Below are positions 1 through 10,590 of a DNA stretch of 14,479 bases, one piece after another; the stretch's first letter is position 1; each line of letters starts with the position of its first letter. The notes below the pieces were generated by a model. The model had not been told where the DNA came from. It saw only the letters and a list, made by a program, of their open reading frames with translations, and made no database searches. Made by a program: the position numbers and the translations under genes. The stretch is from Akkermansia muciniphila (GTDB taxonomy: Bacteria > Verrucomicrobiota > Verrucomicrobiia > Limisphaerales > SXTU01). The stretch is from positions 1 through 14,479 of the forward strand of contig CAMBZO010000019.1 of assembly GCA_945872195.1 (NCBI GenBank), given 5' to 3'.

Positions 1-488
1 GCGGGGCCGGAGCCGATGACGGCGACCTTCTTGCCAGTGCGTTGCGCGGGCGGCTCGGGTTTGACCCAGCCGTTCTCCCAGCCGCGGTCAATGATGGCGT
101 TCTCGATGTTCTTGATGGTGACCGGCGGCGAGTTGATGCCGAGCACGCAGGAGCCTTCGCAGGGCGCGGGGCAGACGCGGCCGGTGAACTCCGGGAAGTT
201 GTTCGTCTTGTGGAGGCGTTCGAGCGCCTCCTGCCAGAGGCCGCGATAGACGAGGTCGTTCCACTCGGGGATGAGGTTGTTGATGGGGCAACCGCTGGCC
301 ATGCCGCTCATGAGTTGGCCGGTGTGGCAGAATGGCACGCCGCAATCCATGCAGCGCCCGCCCTGCTCGCGCAGCTTCGGCTCCGGCATGTGGTCGTGGA
401 ACTCGCGCCAGTCCGCCGTGCGCGCGAGCGGCGAGCGGTCAGCGGGAAGTTCGCGGTTGAATTCGAGGAATCCAGTGGGTTTGCCCAT
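1..488 (-). CDS. gltD: Glutamate synthase small subunit, N-terminal part (cut by window edge)
   Basis: The N-terminal 162 residues of the NADPH-dependent glutamate synthase beta subunit are encoded; the rest lies beyond base 1. GltD takes electrons from NADPH through FAD and passes them to GltB for the conversion of glutamine plus 2-oxoglutarate to two glutamates. Seen directly: a start MGKPTGFLEF, then cysteine groups at C46, C49, C54 (CMDCGVPFC), C67 (GCPINN) and C106, C110, C114 (CPAPCEGSC). This is the family's iron-sulphur region. The stretch ends in the first FAD-binding glycine motif, VAVIGSGP at 155-162. The ATG at 488 gives the usual N-terminus for the family. No Shine-Dalgarno site precedes it; the upstream bases are pyrimidine-rich. 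It follows gltB by 61 nt on the same strand, so the two are probably co-transcribed. Identification is secure. Confidence 0.95.
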   Translation of the reverse strand, partial: MGKPTGFLEFNRELPADRSPLARTADWREFHDHMPEPKLREQGGRCMDCGVPFCHTGQLMSGMASGCPINNLIPEWNDLVYRGLWQEALERLHKTNNFPEFTGRVCPAPCEGSCVLGINSPPVTIKNIENAIIDRGWENGWVKPEPPAQRTGKKVAVIGSGP

Positions 489-549
489 GAGTCAGTGGAG
501 GAAAGTGGCTTCGGTGTTCGTTTGGTTGCGGTGTGTCGGTCGGTGCGAA

Positions 550-5202
<4,653 letters not shown>

Positions 5203-5250
5203 CCCGGCATGGAAAACTTCCCTCGCTATCAGAAAGGCTGGTTCAGTCTG

Positions 5251-5274
5251 GTCGCGCCGAAAAAGCGGGGCGAC
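5251..5274. other. Imperfect hairpin in the gltB leader
   Basis: GTCGCGCCG and CGGGGCGAC pair over nine positions with one mismatch around a six-base A-rich loop. It lies about 50 nt upstream of the longest gltB start. There is no following U run in the gltB direction, so an intrinsic terminator is unlikely. It could be a leader RNA structure or an operator-like dyad; neither is demonstrated. Confidence 0.3.
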
Positions 5275-5309
5275 GGTAACAAACCACTTCGGGGGTGCAA
5301 TGGCTTTTT

Positions 5310-5450
5310 ATGTTTTGGACACCGCTGCGCGCATGGTCGCGCGCCATGTGTCTCGCGTCCATGGCCGGTGCTCTCGCATACGCAGAGGCTGTTTATCGGA
5401 GCAAGCTGAGCCCGGTCGCGGCGAGTCTGAAGAAATCCGACAAAGATTGA
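5310..5450 (+). CDS. Possible small hydrophobic protein, 46 residues
   Basis: An uninterrupted ATG-to-TGA frame of 46 codons fills most of the space between gltB and the exbB operon. It begins MFWTPLRAWSRAM, continues with a mildly hydrophobic stretch LASMAGALAYAEAV (about residues 15-28), and ends in a charged tail, SLKKSDKD. That layout suits a small single-pass or membrane-associated protein. Roughly 70 percent of its third codon positions are G or C, in keeping with the neighbouring genes. No ribosome binding site is evident; a G run lies about 15 nt upstream. I recognise no family. In a GC-rich genome a frame this short can be chance, and the region also has to hold the gltB promoter, so the call is tentative. 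Confidence 0.33.
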   Translation: MFWTPLRAWSRAMCLASMAGALAYAEAVYRSKLSPVAASLKKSDKD

Positions 5451-5453
5451 ACT

Positions 5454-5481
5454 TTGCCCATCCCCGCCCACTCCTTATAAG
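5454..5481 (+). promoter_or_regulatory. Promoter-like element abutting the exbB start (possible leaderless mRNA)
   Basis: TTGCCC at 5454-5459, a 16-nt spacer and TATAAG at 5476-5481 resemble a sigma-70 type promoter. The TATAAG ends six bases before the exbB ATG. A start site at the normal distance would fall on the A of that ATG, giving an mRNA with no leader. No Shine-Dalgarno sequence lies in the remaining six bases. This is inferred from pattern only. Confidence 0.45.
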
Positions 5482-5487
5482 AAACCC

Positions 5488-6111
5488 ATGCTGCCGACGT
5501 TACTCTCCGCGGGCGGGCCGGTTGTGTGGCTGCTGCTGCTCCTGAGCGCAGTGGCCATCGCCGTGTTTGTCGAGCGGGTGCTCCACTTCCACCGCGCGCA
5601 AATCAATTCCGCCGAGTTCCTCGCCGGCGTGCGCACGGTGCTCAAGCGCGACAACGTCGTGGAGGCGCTCTCCATCTGCGACGCCACGCCCGGCCCCGTC
5701 GCGCGGCTCGTGAAGAACGCCATCCTGAGCCGCGAGCGCGGTCGCGAGGGGGTGCGCGAGGCGCTGGAGGACACGGGGCTGCAGGAGGTGCCGCGCTTGG
5801 AGGAGAAGTTGAACATGCTCGCCACCATCGCGCAGATCGCGCCGTTGCTTGGGCTGCTGGGCACGGCGCTGGGCTTCATCAAGATGTTCGGCGTGATGGA
5901 GAGGGAGGGGCAGTTCGCGCACGCGGCGCTGCTCACCGGCGGCGTCTGGCAGGCGTTGGTCTGCACGGCGCTGGGGCTGGCCGTGGCGATTCCCTGCTAC
6001 GTCGGCTACAACTACCTCGTCAGCCGCGTGAACCAGATCGTCCTCGACATGGAGAAGTCCTCGAACGAAATCCTGAACCTCGTGACGGGCGAGAATGGGA
6101 GGAAGGGATGA
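5488..6111 (+). CDS. ExbB/TolQ/MotA-family proton channel protein
   Basis: A 207-residue inner-membrane protein of the ExbB/TolQ family, which forms a proton channel with an ExbD/TolR partner and uses the proton motive force to energise an envelope protein. Three membrane segments are visible: about 12-28 (WLLLLLSAVAIAVFV), 111-134 and 152-176, with a cytoplasmic loop between the first two. Two family threonines that line the channel are kept: T126 in GLLGTALG and T160 in LVCTALGLAVAIP. The start MLPTLLSAGG sits right after a promoter-like TATAAG. The next gene, ExbD-like, is 115 nt downstream on the same strand, and that gap is filled by a long inverted repeat. Family membership is clear. 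Whether it serves TonB-type import, Tol-like envelope maintenance or something else cannot be read from it, so no symbol is given. Confidence 0.92.
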   Translation: MLPTLLSAGGPVVWLLLLLSAVAIAVFVERVLHFHRAQINSAEFLAGVRTVLKRDNVVEALSICDATPGPVARLVKNAILSRERGREGVREALEDTGLQEVPRLEEKLNMLATIAQIAPLLGLLGTALGFIKMFGVMEREGQFAHAALLTGGVWQALVCTALGLAVAIPCYVGYNYLVSRVNQIVLDMEKSSNEILNLVTGENGRKG

Positions 6112-6115
6112 GGGC

Positions 6116-6216
6116 GACGAGGAGCAGGATTAGGATCAGGATTACGAGCAGGAGTCTGGCTCTGCGCGCGTGGCTCCTTCCTAATCCTGATCCTAATCTT
6201 AATCCTGCTCCTCTTC
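6116..6216. repeat. Inverted repeat of hexamer units (GATTAG/GATCAG/GAGCAG)
   Basis: The left arm (6116-6157) is a run of seven six-base units: GACGAG, GAGCAG, GATTAG, GATCAG, GATTAC, GAGCAG, GAGTCT. The right arm (about 6181-6216) is its complement, with one extra unit (CTTAAT at 6198-6203). Perfect pairing runs include 16 bp (6129-6144 with 6182-6197) and, in a shifted register, 14 bp (6119-6132 with 6200-6213). It fills the exbB-exbD gap and would form a strong hairpin in the operon mRNA. There is no U run, so termination is not obviously its role; RNA processing or stability is possible. Confidence 0.88.
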
Positions 6217-6226
6217 CTTTTCCCCG

Positions 6227-6673
6227 ATGAGATTCCCCCGACACGCTCGAATCTTCCGCGGCCAACTCGACGCTGCGCCGTTCGCGGGGGTGTTCTTCCT
6301 AGTCCTGATCTTCATCACGTTCAACTCGCAGCTCGTCTTCACCCCCGGCGTGCGCGTGGAGCTGCCACAGGCGGAGGGCCTGCCGGGCACTGCGAATCCG
6401 ACGATCTCCGTGGTGGTGGACCGCAGCGGACAGTTCTACTTCGAGAACCAGATCATCGCCGAGCCAGAGCTGAAGCAACGGCTCCTCGCCGCTGCTGAGA
6501 AGACGCGGAACAGCGGCGCACAGCTCACGCTCGTGGTCCTCGCGGACACGCTCACGCCCAACGCGGTGCTCTTCCAACTTGGCGAGTTGGCCCGCGAGGC
6601 TGGCATCAAGGAGTTGCTGCAAGCCACCCGCCCGGGCACTCCGCCCACGCCTCGCAAGGTGCCGCTCCAATGA
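6227..6673 (+). CDS. ExbD/TolR-like protein lacking the canonical membrane aspartate
   Basis: A 148-residue ExbD/TolR-like partner of the preceding channel protein. It has a short cytoplasmic N-terminus, one membrane helix (about 17-36, PFAGVFFLVLIFITF) and a periplasmic domain with the usual pattern: GVRVELPQA after the helix, ISVVVDRSGQFYFENQII, then LVVLADTLTPNAVLFQL and a final helix. In canonical ExbD the helix begins VTPFIDV, with an Asp that carries protons; here the equivalent is AAPFAGV, with Gly21 at that place. An Asp (D15) lies six residues earlier, before the helix. Its stop overlaps the next start as ATGA, so it is translationally coupled to the TonB-like gene. The family call is good; normal proton coupling is doubtful from this sequence. 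Confidence 0.85.
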   Translation: MRFPRHARIFRGQLDAAPFAGVFFLVLIFITFNSQLVFTPGVRVELPQAEGLPGTANPTISVVVDRSGQFYFENQIIAEPELKQRLLAAAEKTRNSGAQLTLVVLADTLTPNAVLFQLGELAREAGIKELLQATRPGTPPTPRKVPLQ

Positions 6674-7452
6674 GTGCCATCGGGCCAGAAGCGGGGGCGT
6701 GGTCGCGGCGCCGTTGGGTCGCAGTGGTGCTCGGTGTGTTCGCCTTGCACATCGCCGTGCTGTTTGTGGTTTCCTCCCGGCAGGAAAGAATTCCCAGGCG
6801 CGCCGAGTCCCGTGCCTCCGTTCGATGGCTTACCGATCCCGTGGGTGCGCGCAAGACGCTCGACGCGCTCTTGCTCACCGACCCGACTCAGTTTGCGATG
6901 GTTCACTCGCGCGGTTTCTCCGGTGCGGCGTGGCTGCGGACGCAATCGCCGGACTACCGCCCCGCAGAGTGGACCGAGGCGGAGCGTTCCCTCGCGCAGC
7001 CCACCCAGCTTCTGGGCGGCGCGTTTCGGCAGGCCGCCACCGCGAGTGAGCAGCCCCTTTTCGATCCCGCGCGCAAACCTGCCGTCGCTCCGCCGGTCGT
7101 CGCCGTCTCACAACCACCGCTGCGCGTCCGCTCGCAGTTGCTGCTGGAAGGCGCCGTCCGACTCCGTCCGCTCGTCCAGCCCCCGACCCTCAAGTCATGG
7201 CATCACTCCGACGTGCTTGCGGACACCCGCGTGCAACTGCTCGTCACCCCCGAGGGGCTTGTATTCTCGCCGCGCCTGGCCGGAGCCACCGGCGCGAAGG
7301 ACTCGGTGCAACGCGCCGCCGACCTCCACGCGCTGGAGCTGACCCGGCAGCTCCGCTTCGAGCCAGCGGCGAAGAACAGCCGCGCCTCCGTCGAAGGTGT
7401 GCTCGTCTTCCAATGGCACACGACTGAGCCGCCCACAGCCGCGAAGCCGTGA
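6670..7452 (+). CDS. TonB-like energy-transducer candidate
   Basis: A 260-residue protein anchored by one N-terminal membrane helix (about 17-35, VAVVLGVFALHIAVLFVV) after a basic RRR segment, so the bulk should be periplasmic. A middle region rich in Pro, Ala and Arg (about 130-175) looks like an extended linker. The C-terminal part (about 185-250) resembles a TonB C-terminal domain: TRVQLLVTPEGLVFSP, then a helix ending LTRQLRFEPA, then a strand VEGVLVFQWH. It overlaps the ExbD-like stop by ATGA and is followed one base later by a zinc-ribbon gene. Position third after ExbB and ExbD is the usual place for TonB. The similarity is weak enough that a TonB-analogous membrane protein of unknown role is an alternative. 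Confidence 0.65.
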   Translation: MSAIGPEAGAWSRRRWVAVVLGVFALHIAVLFVVSSRQERIPRRAESRASVRWLTDPVGARKTLDALLLTDPTQFAMVHSRGFSGAAWLRTQSPDYRPAEWTEAERSLAQPTQLLGGAFRQAATASEQPLFDPARKPAVAPPVVAVSQPPLRVRSQLLLEGAVRLRPLVQPPTLKSWHHSDVLADTRVQLLVTPEGLVFSPRLAGATGAKDSVQRAADLHALELTRQLRFEPAAKNSRASVEGVLVFQWHTTEPPTAAKP

Positions 7453-7453
7453 C

Positions 7454-7678
7454 ATGACGCCCGAGGCCGTCATTTTAACTTACGTGGTTGTGTTGATGGG
7501 AGCCGTGACCGCCATCGGCGTGCTCCACGAGCGCAGGCGTCGCCGATTCGAGCCGGAGCCGACCGAGGAGCACGTCTTCCGCTGCCGCAAGTGCAGCTAC
7601 GTTTACACGGACGACGAGGACGTTGAGCTGTCTCGCTGCCCGAGCTGCGGAACCTCGAATGAGGTCGTGGAGTTTTAG
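7454..7678 (+). CDS. Small membrane-anchored zinc-ribbon protein
   Basis: A 74-residue protein with an N-terminal hydrophobic helix (about 6-24, VILTYVVVLMGAVTAIGVL), a basic stop-transfer run (HERRRRR at 25-31) and a C-terminal zinc ribbon with C44, C47, C62 and C65 (CRKC and CPSC). Three of the four turns of the family-type ribbon can be read: FRCRKCSYVY, an acidic loop, and SRCPSCGTSNEVVEF. The ATG at 7454 follows the stop of the TonB-like gene by one base, which argues for this start over one further upstream and for co-translation. The ribbon should face the cytoplasm if the positive-inside rule holds. I do not recognise a specific function; it is the last gene before a convergent terminator-like repeat. 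Confidence 0.8.
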   Translation: MTPEAVILTYVVVLMGAVTAIGVLHERRRRRFEPEPTEEHVFRCRKCSYVYTDDEDVELSRCPSCGTSNEVVEF

Positions 7679-7679
7679 C

Positions 7680-7743
7680 GGCAGAAGTCAGAAGATTAGC
7701 CGAATGTCCAAGCGCTTTGGAATATCGTCTCCTGACTTCTGAC
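7680..7743. repeat. Inverted repeat of heptamer units (GTCAGAA), convergent gene ends
   Basis: The left arm is GGCAGAA, GTCAGAA, GATTAGC (7680-7700); the right arm is TCCTGAC, TTCTGAC (7730-7743). Because units repeat every seven bases the arms pair in two registers, each with nine matched bases (7686-7694 with 7736-7744, or 7683-7691 with 7732-7740). The loop holds a smaller dyad, TCCAAGCGCTTTGGA. It lies between the converging zinc-ribbon and guaB genes and could end transcription from both sides, though no U run is present. The same heptamer recurs at 12620-12714. Confidence 0.82.
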
Positions 7744-7757
7744 TGCTCCTCGCCCCG

Positions 7758-9326
7758 TCAGTTCCCCGTCTTCACCTCGACCACATCATGCGCTCCCGCC
7801 TCCTTCACCCCGGCGGCGGTCACACGGATGTAGCGCGCGCGCTTGCGGAGCTCGGCCAAGTTCGCCGCACCGAGGTAGCCCATGCCGGATTGGATGCCGC
7901 CGATGAGCTGCGCCAGCGTGCGTTCGAGCGGGCCCGAGACTTCCTTCAGCGCCTCGACGCCTTCCGCCGCGACCTTGCGCGTGGCGTCCGCCGTGCTGTG
8001 GCCGTAGCGCGCAGCGGAGCCGGCCTTCATCGCGGCGAGGCTGCCCATGCCACGGTATTGCTTGAACAGCTTGCCGCCGATTTCGAGAATTTCCCCCGGC
8101 GCTTCCGCACAGCCTGCCAGCACGCCGCCGCAAATCACCGCTTGGGCCAAGGTCAGCGCCTTGACGATGTCGCCGGACTTGGTGATGCCGCCGTCGGCGA
8201 GGAGGGTGACCTTCTTCTCCGCCGCCGCGCGCGAGCAGACGTAGAGCGCCGTCATCTGCGGAATGCCCACACCGGCCACGACGCGCGTGGTGCAAATGGA
8301 GCCGGGGCCTTGGCCGACTTTGATGATGTTCGCGCCTGCATCTGCGAGGAAGCCCACGCCCGCCGCGCTGGTCACGTTGCCCGCAATGATGGGCAGCTTC
8401 GGAAATGCGTCACGCAGCATCTTCACCGTGTCGCTCACGCCCTTCGTGTGGCCGTGCGCGGTGGACACTGCCACCGCGTCGAGACCGCGCTCCACCAACT
8501 CGCCGACGTGCGCGAGGATGCGGTCGCGGTCCAGCTCACCGAAGGCGTTGCGCGTCGCGCTCACCGCCGCGCCGCAGACAAGGCGGAAGTGCGCGTCGCG
8601 CGCCGGCTTGAACTGCGCCGCGCGCTCGGACGTGATGCGCTCGATGTCGCTCATCGTGAAGAGGCCGCGCAGCCGGTCCTCGTCGTCCACGACGAGGAGT
8701 TTGTGGATGCCGGGATGGTCGTTGAAGAATTTGTCCGCCGCCGCGATGGGGTTCTTGCCCAGTTTCTTCTCCGTCAGGGTGAAGACTTGGTCGCGCGGCG
8801 TGAGCGCGTCGGAGACTTTGCGCTTGGCGTAGCGCGGCTTGACCACGCTGCCTGACAAGAGGCCGAGCAACTTGCCCTGTTCATCCACGACCGGGAATGT
8901 GCTGAAGGCGAAACGCTTATCCTCAATGCGCGCGAGCACATCGCCGATGAACTGGTCCGGCGAAACCTTGATCGGCTCCTGAATGAGGCCGTGGACGTGG
9001 TTCTTCACGCGGCTGACTTCGGAGAGCTGCTGCTTCTCCGGCATGTTGTAGTGGATGAGGCCCAACCCGCCGTTAAGCGCCATCGCGATGGCCATGCGCG
9101 CCTCGGTCACAGTGTCCATGTCGGAGGAGACGACGGGGATGTTGAGTTGGAGGCTGTCCGCGAGCGTGGTGTCAAGCTGGGTGTCGCGCGGGAGGATTTC
9201 GGAGTAGAGCGTGGCGAGCGTGACGTCGTCGTAAGTCAGCGCGGTGCCGGACTGATTCGGGAAGAAGCGTTCCGCCGTCTGGTAAAACTCGGCGTCGAGG
9301 GTATTGGCGGCGTTGGAATTTGCCAT
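7758..9326 (-). CDS. guaB: IMP dehydrogenase with unusual active-site substitutions
   Basis: A 522-residue enzyme (from the ATG at 9326) that oxidises IMP to XMP with NAD in GMP synthesis. Seen in order: LTYDDVTLATLYSEILPRD near the N-terminus, SSDMDTVTEARMAIA, a CBS-domain pair at about 117-236, the catalytic loop GPGSICTTR with Cys345, ADGGI near 377, GMGSLAAM near 427, and the flap Arg440-Tyr441 that activates water in this family. Oddities: VAVSTAHGH has Ser288 where the family normally has an Asp that contacts the NAD ribose; GGVLAGC replaces the usual GSLLAGT; and the KLVPEGIEGR-type flap reads KVAAEGVEALK. The GG-LAG and GPLERT...GG patterns recall GMP reductase, but the Arg-Tyr pair and CBS domains favour IMP dehydrogenase. 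A TTG 14 codons upstream (9368) is a less likely start. It is last in the minus-strand cluster. Confidence 0.87.
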   Translation of the reverse strand: MANSNAANTLDAEFYQTAERFFPNQSGTALTYDDVTLATLYSEILPRDTQLDTTLADSLQLNIPVVSSDMDTVTEARMAIAMALNGGLGLIHYNMPEKQQLSEVSRVKNHVHGLIQEPIKVSPDQFIGDVLARIEDKRFAFSTFPVVDEQGKLLGLLSGSVVKPRYAKRKVSDALTPRDQVFTLTEKKLGKNPIAAADKFFNDHPGIHKLLVVDDEDRLRGLFTMSDIERITSERAAQFKPARDAHFRLVCGAAVSATRNAFGELDRDRILAHVGELVERGLDAVAVSTAHGHTKGVSDTVKMLRDAFPKLPIIAGNVTSAAGVGFLADAGANIIKVGQGPGSICTTRVVAGVGIPQMTALYVCSRAAAEKKVTLLADGGITKSGDIVKALTLAQAVICGGVLAGCAEAPGEILEIGGKLFKQYRGMGSLAAMKAGSAARYGHSTADATRKVAAEGVEALKEVSGPLERTLAQLIGGIQSGMGYLGAANLAELRKRARYIRVTAAGVKEAGAHDVVEVKTGN

Positions 9327-9331
9327 GCCAT

Positions 9332-9361
9332 TTAATGCACGGCGGGAGCGGCGGCTGGCAA
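9332..9361 (-). promoter_or_regulatory. Weak promoter-like element at the guaB start
   Basis: On the minus strand TTGCCA (9361-9356), an 18-nt spacer and CATTAA (9337-9332) lie so close to the guaB ATG at 9326 that transcription would begin at or beside the start codon, as proposed for exbB. The -10 match is poor, so this is a low-confidence suggestion. It would let guaB be expressed independently of the hem genes. Confidence 0.22.
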
Positions 9362-9413
9362 GGAGCAAGTAATCAGCGATCAGTTGCAGGGGAACTCGAT
9401 GGACGGGCCGATG

Positions 9414-10457
9414 CTAAGACCGCCCGCCGGTCCTGCCCTTCAACTCCGCCGCGAGTTGCTCGCCCAACTGCTCCGGCTCCTGCGATTTGCGCTGCGCCTC
9501 GGCGCGCTGCGCCGTCCCGTCGAGGAAGGACACCACCCGCAGCCGTAGCTGATGGCCGAGCACCTCCGCGTAGGCTGCCATGGGGCTGGCGCAGCCGCCG
9601 CCCATCGCGCGCAGGAAGGCGCGCTCGGCGCGGACGCACAGGTGCGTGTTGCCGTGGTTCAGCTTCTCGCAGACTGGCCCGATGCGGTCGTTGCCCGCGC
9701 GCACTTCGATGCCCACCGCCGCCTGGCCCACGGCTGGAAGCATCTCCTCCGGTTCCAAGCGCACGGCCAGCAAGCCCGCTGGCACGCCCTCGCCGGTAAG
9801 CGTGCCGTTGGCCATGATGCGGAAGTTGAGCCGTTCCAAGCCGGCGGCGGCGAGGAGGATGGCGTCGAAGTCGCTGCGCTCGGAAAGCTTCAACAGGCGT
9901 GTCGGCACGTTGCCCCGCAGCTCAACGACTTTTGCGCCCGGGCACGCCACAAGCAGAAGCGCACGTCGGCGCGTGCTGCTGGTGGCGACGATGGTGTCCG
10001 CCGGGAGGGCTGCCAGCTTGAGCTTGGGCGCGAAGCCTCGGCGCACGTGCTGGCCGGGCGTCCACTCGACGGTTTCCTGCTTCGCCGCCTCGGAGCGAAC
10101 GAACCCGGCATCCCGATAGATGAGCACATCGCGCACGTCGGCGCGCTTGCAGACGGCTTTCAGCACGAGGCCGGCGGGCAGCTCCGTCGGCAAATCTTTG
10201 AGGCTGTGCACCGCGAGATCGGCCTCGCCGTTGAGCAGAGCGACTTCGAGCTCCTTGGTGAAAAGTCCTTTTGGCAGCGAGGCGTCGGGGTTCATCAACG
10301 ACGCGGACTGAAGCTTGTCGCCGGTGGTCTTGATGATGCTCAACTCGAACTGGAGTCGCGGAAACGCCGTGCGGCACTGCGCGAGCACGGCGTTGGCTTG
10401 CGCGAGCGCGAGGGCGCTGCCACGGGTGGCGATGATGATTGGGCGGGGGGACGGCAT
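9414..10457 (-). CDS. hemC: Hydroxymethylbilane synthase (porphobilinogen deaminase)
   Basis: A 347-residue enzyme that joins four porphobilinogen units into hydroxymethylbilane in tetrapyrrole synthesis. Seen: IIIATRGSALALAQAN at the N-terminus, AVHSLKDLP with the catalytic Asp88, the arginine-rich ATSSTRRRALL near 158-168, RGNVPTRLLKL near 181, and MGGGCASPMAAYA with Cys289, which anchors the dipyrromethane cofactor. It is longer than the usual ~310 residues, mainly because of an extra segment of roughly 20-25 residues around 115-150, between DVLIYRD and LPADTIV. The frame is open for 18 more codons upstream, but those come from an inverted-repeat arm, so I choose the ATG at 10457, which puts the family motif close to the N-terminus. 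It lies between hemA and guaB on the same strand. Confidence 0.94.
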   Translation of the reverse strand: MPSPRPIIIATRGSALALAQANAVLAQCRTAFPRLQFELSIIKTTGDKLQSASLMNPDASLPKGLFTKELEVALLNGEADLAVHSLKDLPTELPAGLVLKAVCKRADVRDVLIYRDAGFVRSEAAKQETVEWTPGQHVRRGFAPKLKLAALPADTIVATSSTRRRALLLVACPGAKVVELRGNVPTRLLKLSERSDFDAILLAAAGLERLNFRIMANGTLTGEGVPAGLLAVRLEPEEMLPAVGQAAVGIEVRAGNDRIGPVCEKLNHGNTHLCVRAERAFLRAMGGGCASPMAAYAEVLGHQLRLRVVSFLDGTAQRAEAQRKSQEPEQLGEQLAAELKGRTGGRS

Positions 10458-10467
10458 GGGAGTTTTA

Positions 10468-10579
10468 GCCACAGATGGAAACAGATGAAACACAGCCGGG
10501 GAGGCCGGCACGGCGCGGTGCGCAGGGAAAGTTCAAGTGACTGGCCTTCATCTGTGTTTCATCTGTATCCATCTGTGGC
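10468..10579. repeat. 28-bp inverted repeat (ACAGATG units) between hemA and hemC
   Basis: Arms 10468-10495 and 10552-10579 are complementary at 27 of 28 positions, around a 56-nt loop. The left arm reads GCCACAGATGGAAACAGATG followed by AAACACAG, an ACAGATG word repeated about every ten bases. Words of this type are, from memory, common intergenic repeats in several environmental bacterial groups. The left arm reads open in the hemC frame, and the right arm ends 11 bases before the hemA stop codon. It could form a hairpin in a hemA-hemC transcript. Confidence 0.92.
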
Positions 10580-10590
10580 CAAGAATCGTT

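Noticed and set aside
6116..6216. CRISPR array or phage attachment site
   Set aside because: Units are six bases without unique spacers, and arms are inverted; there are no cas or integrase genes.
5488..7678. TolQ-TolR-TolA cluster of the Tol-Pal system
   Set aside because: No TolB or Pal follows, and the third protein has a TonB-like end and lacks a long TolA-type helical region.
9327..9413. Two ATCAGCG/ATCAGTT-like units in the guaB-hemC gap, possibly another heptamer element
   Set aside because: Only two imperfect units and no opposing arm could be found, so chance is sufficient.
10458..10511. Eighteen extra N-terminal codons for hemC
   Set aside because: They are encoded by the arm and loop of the inverted repeat; the family N-terminus begins right after the ATG at 10457.
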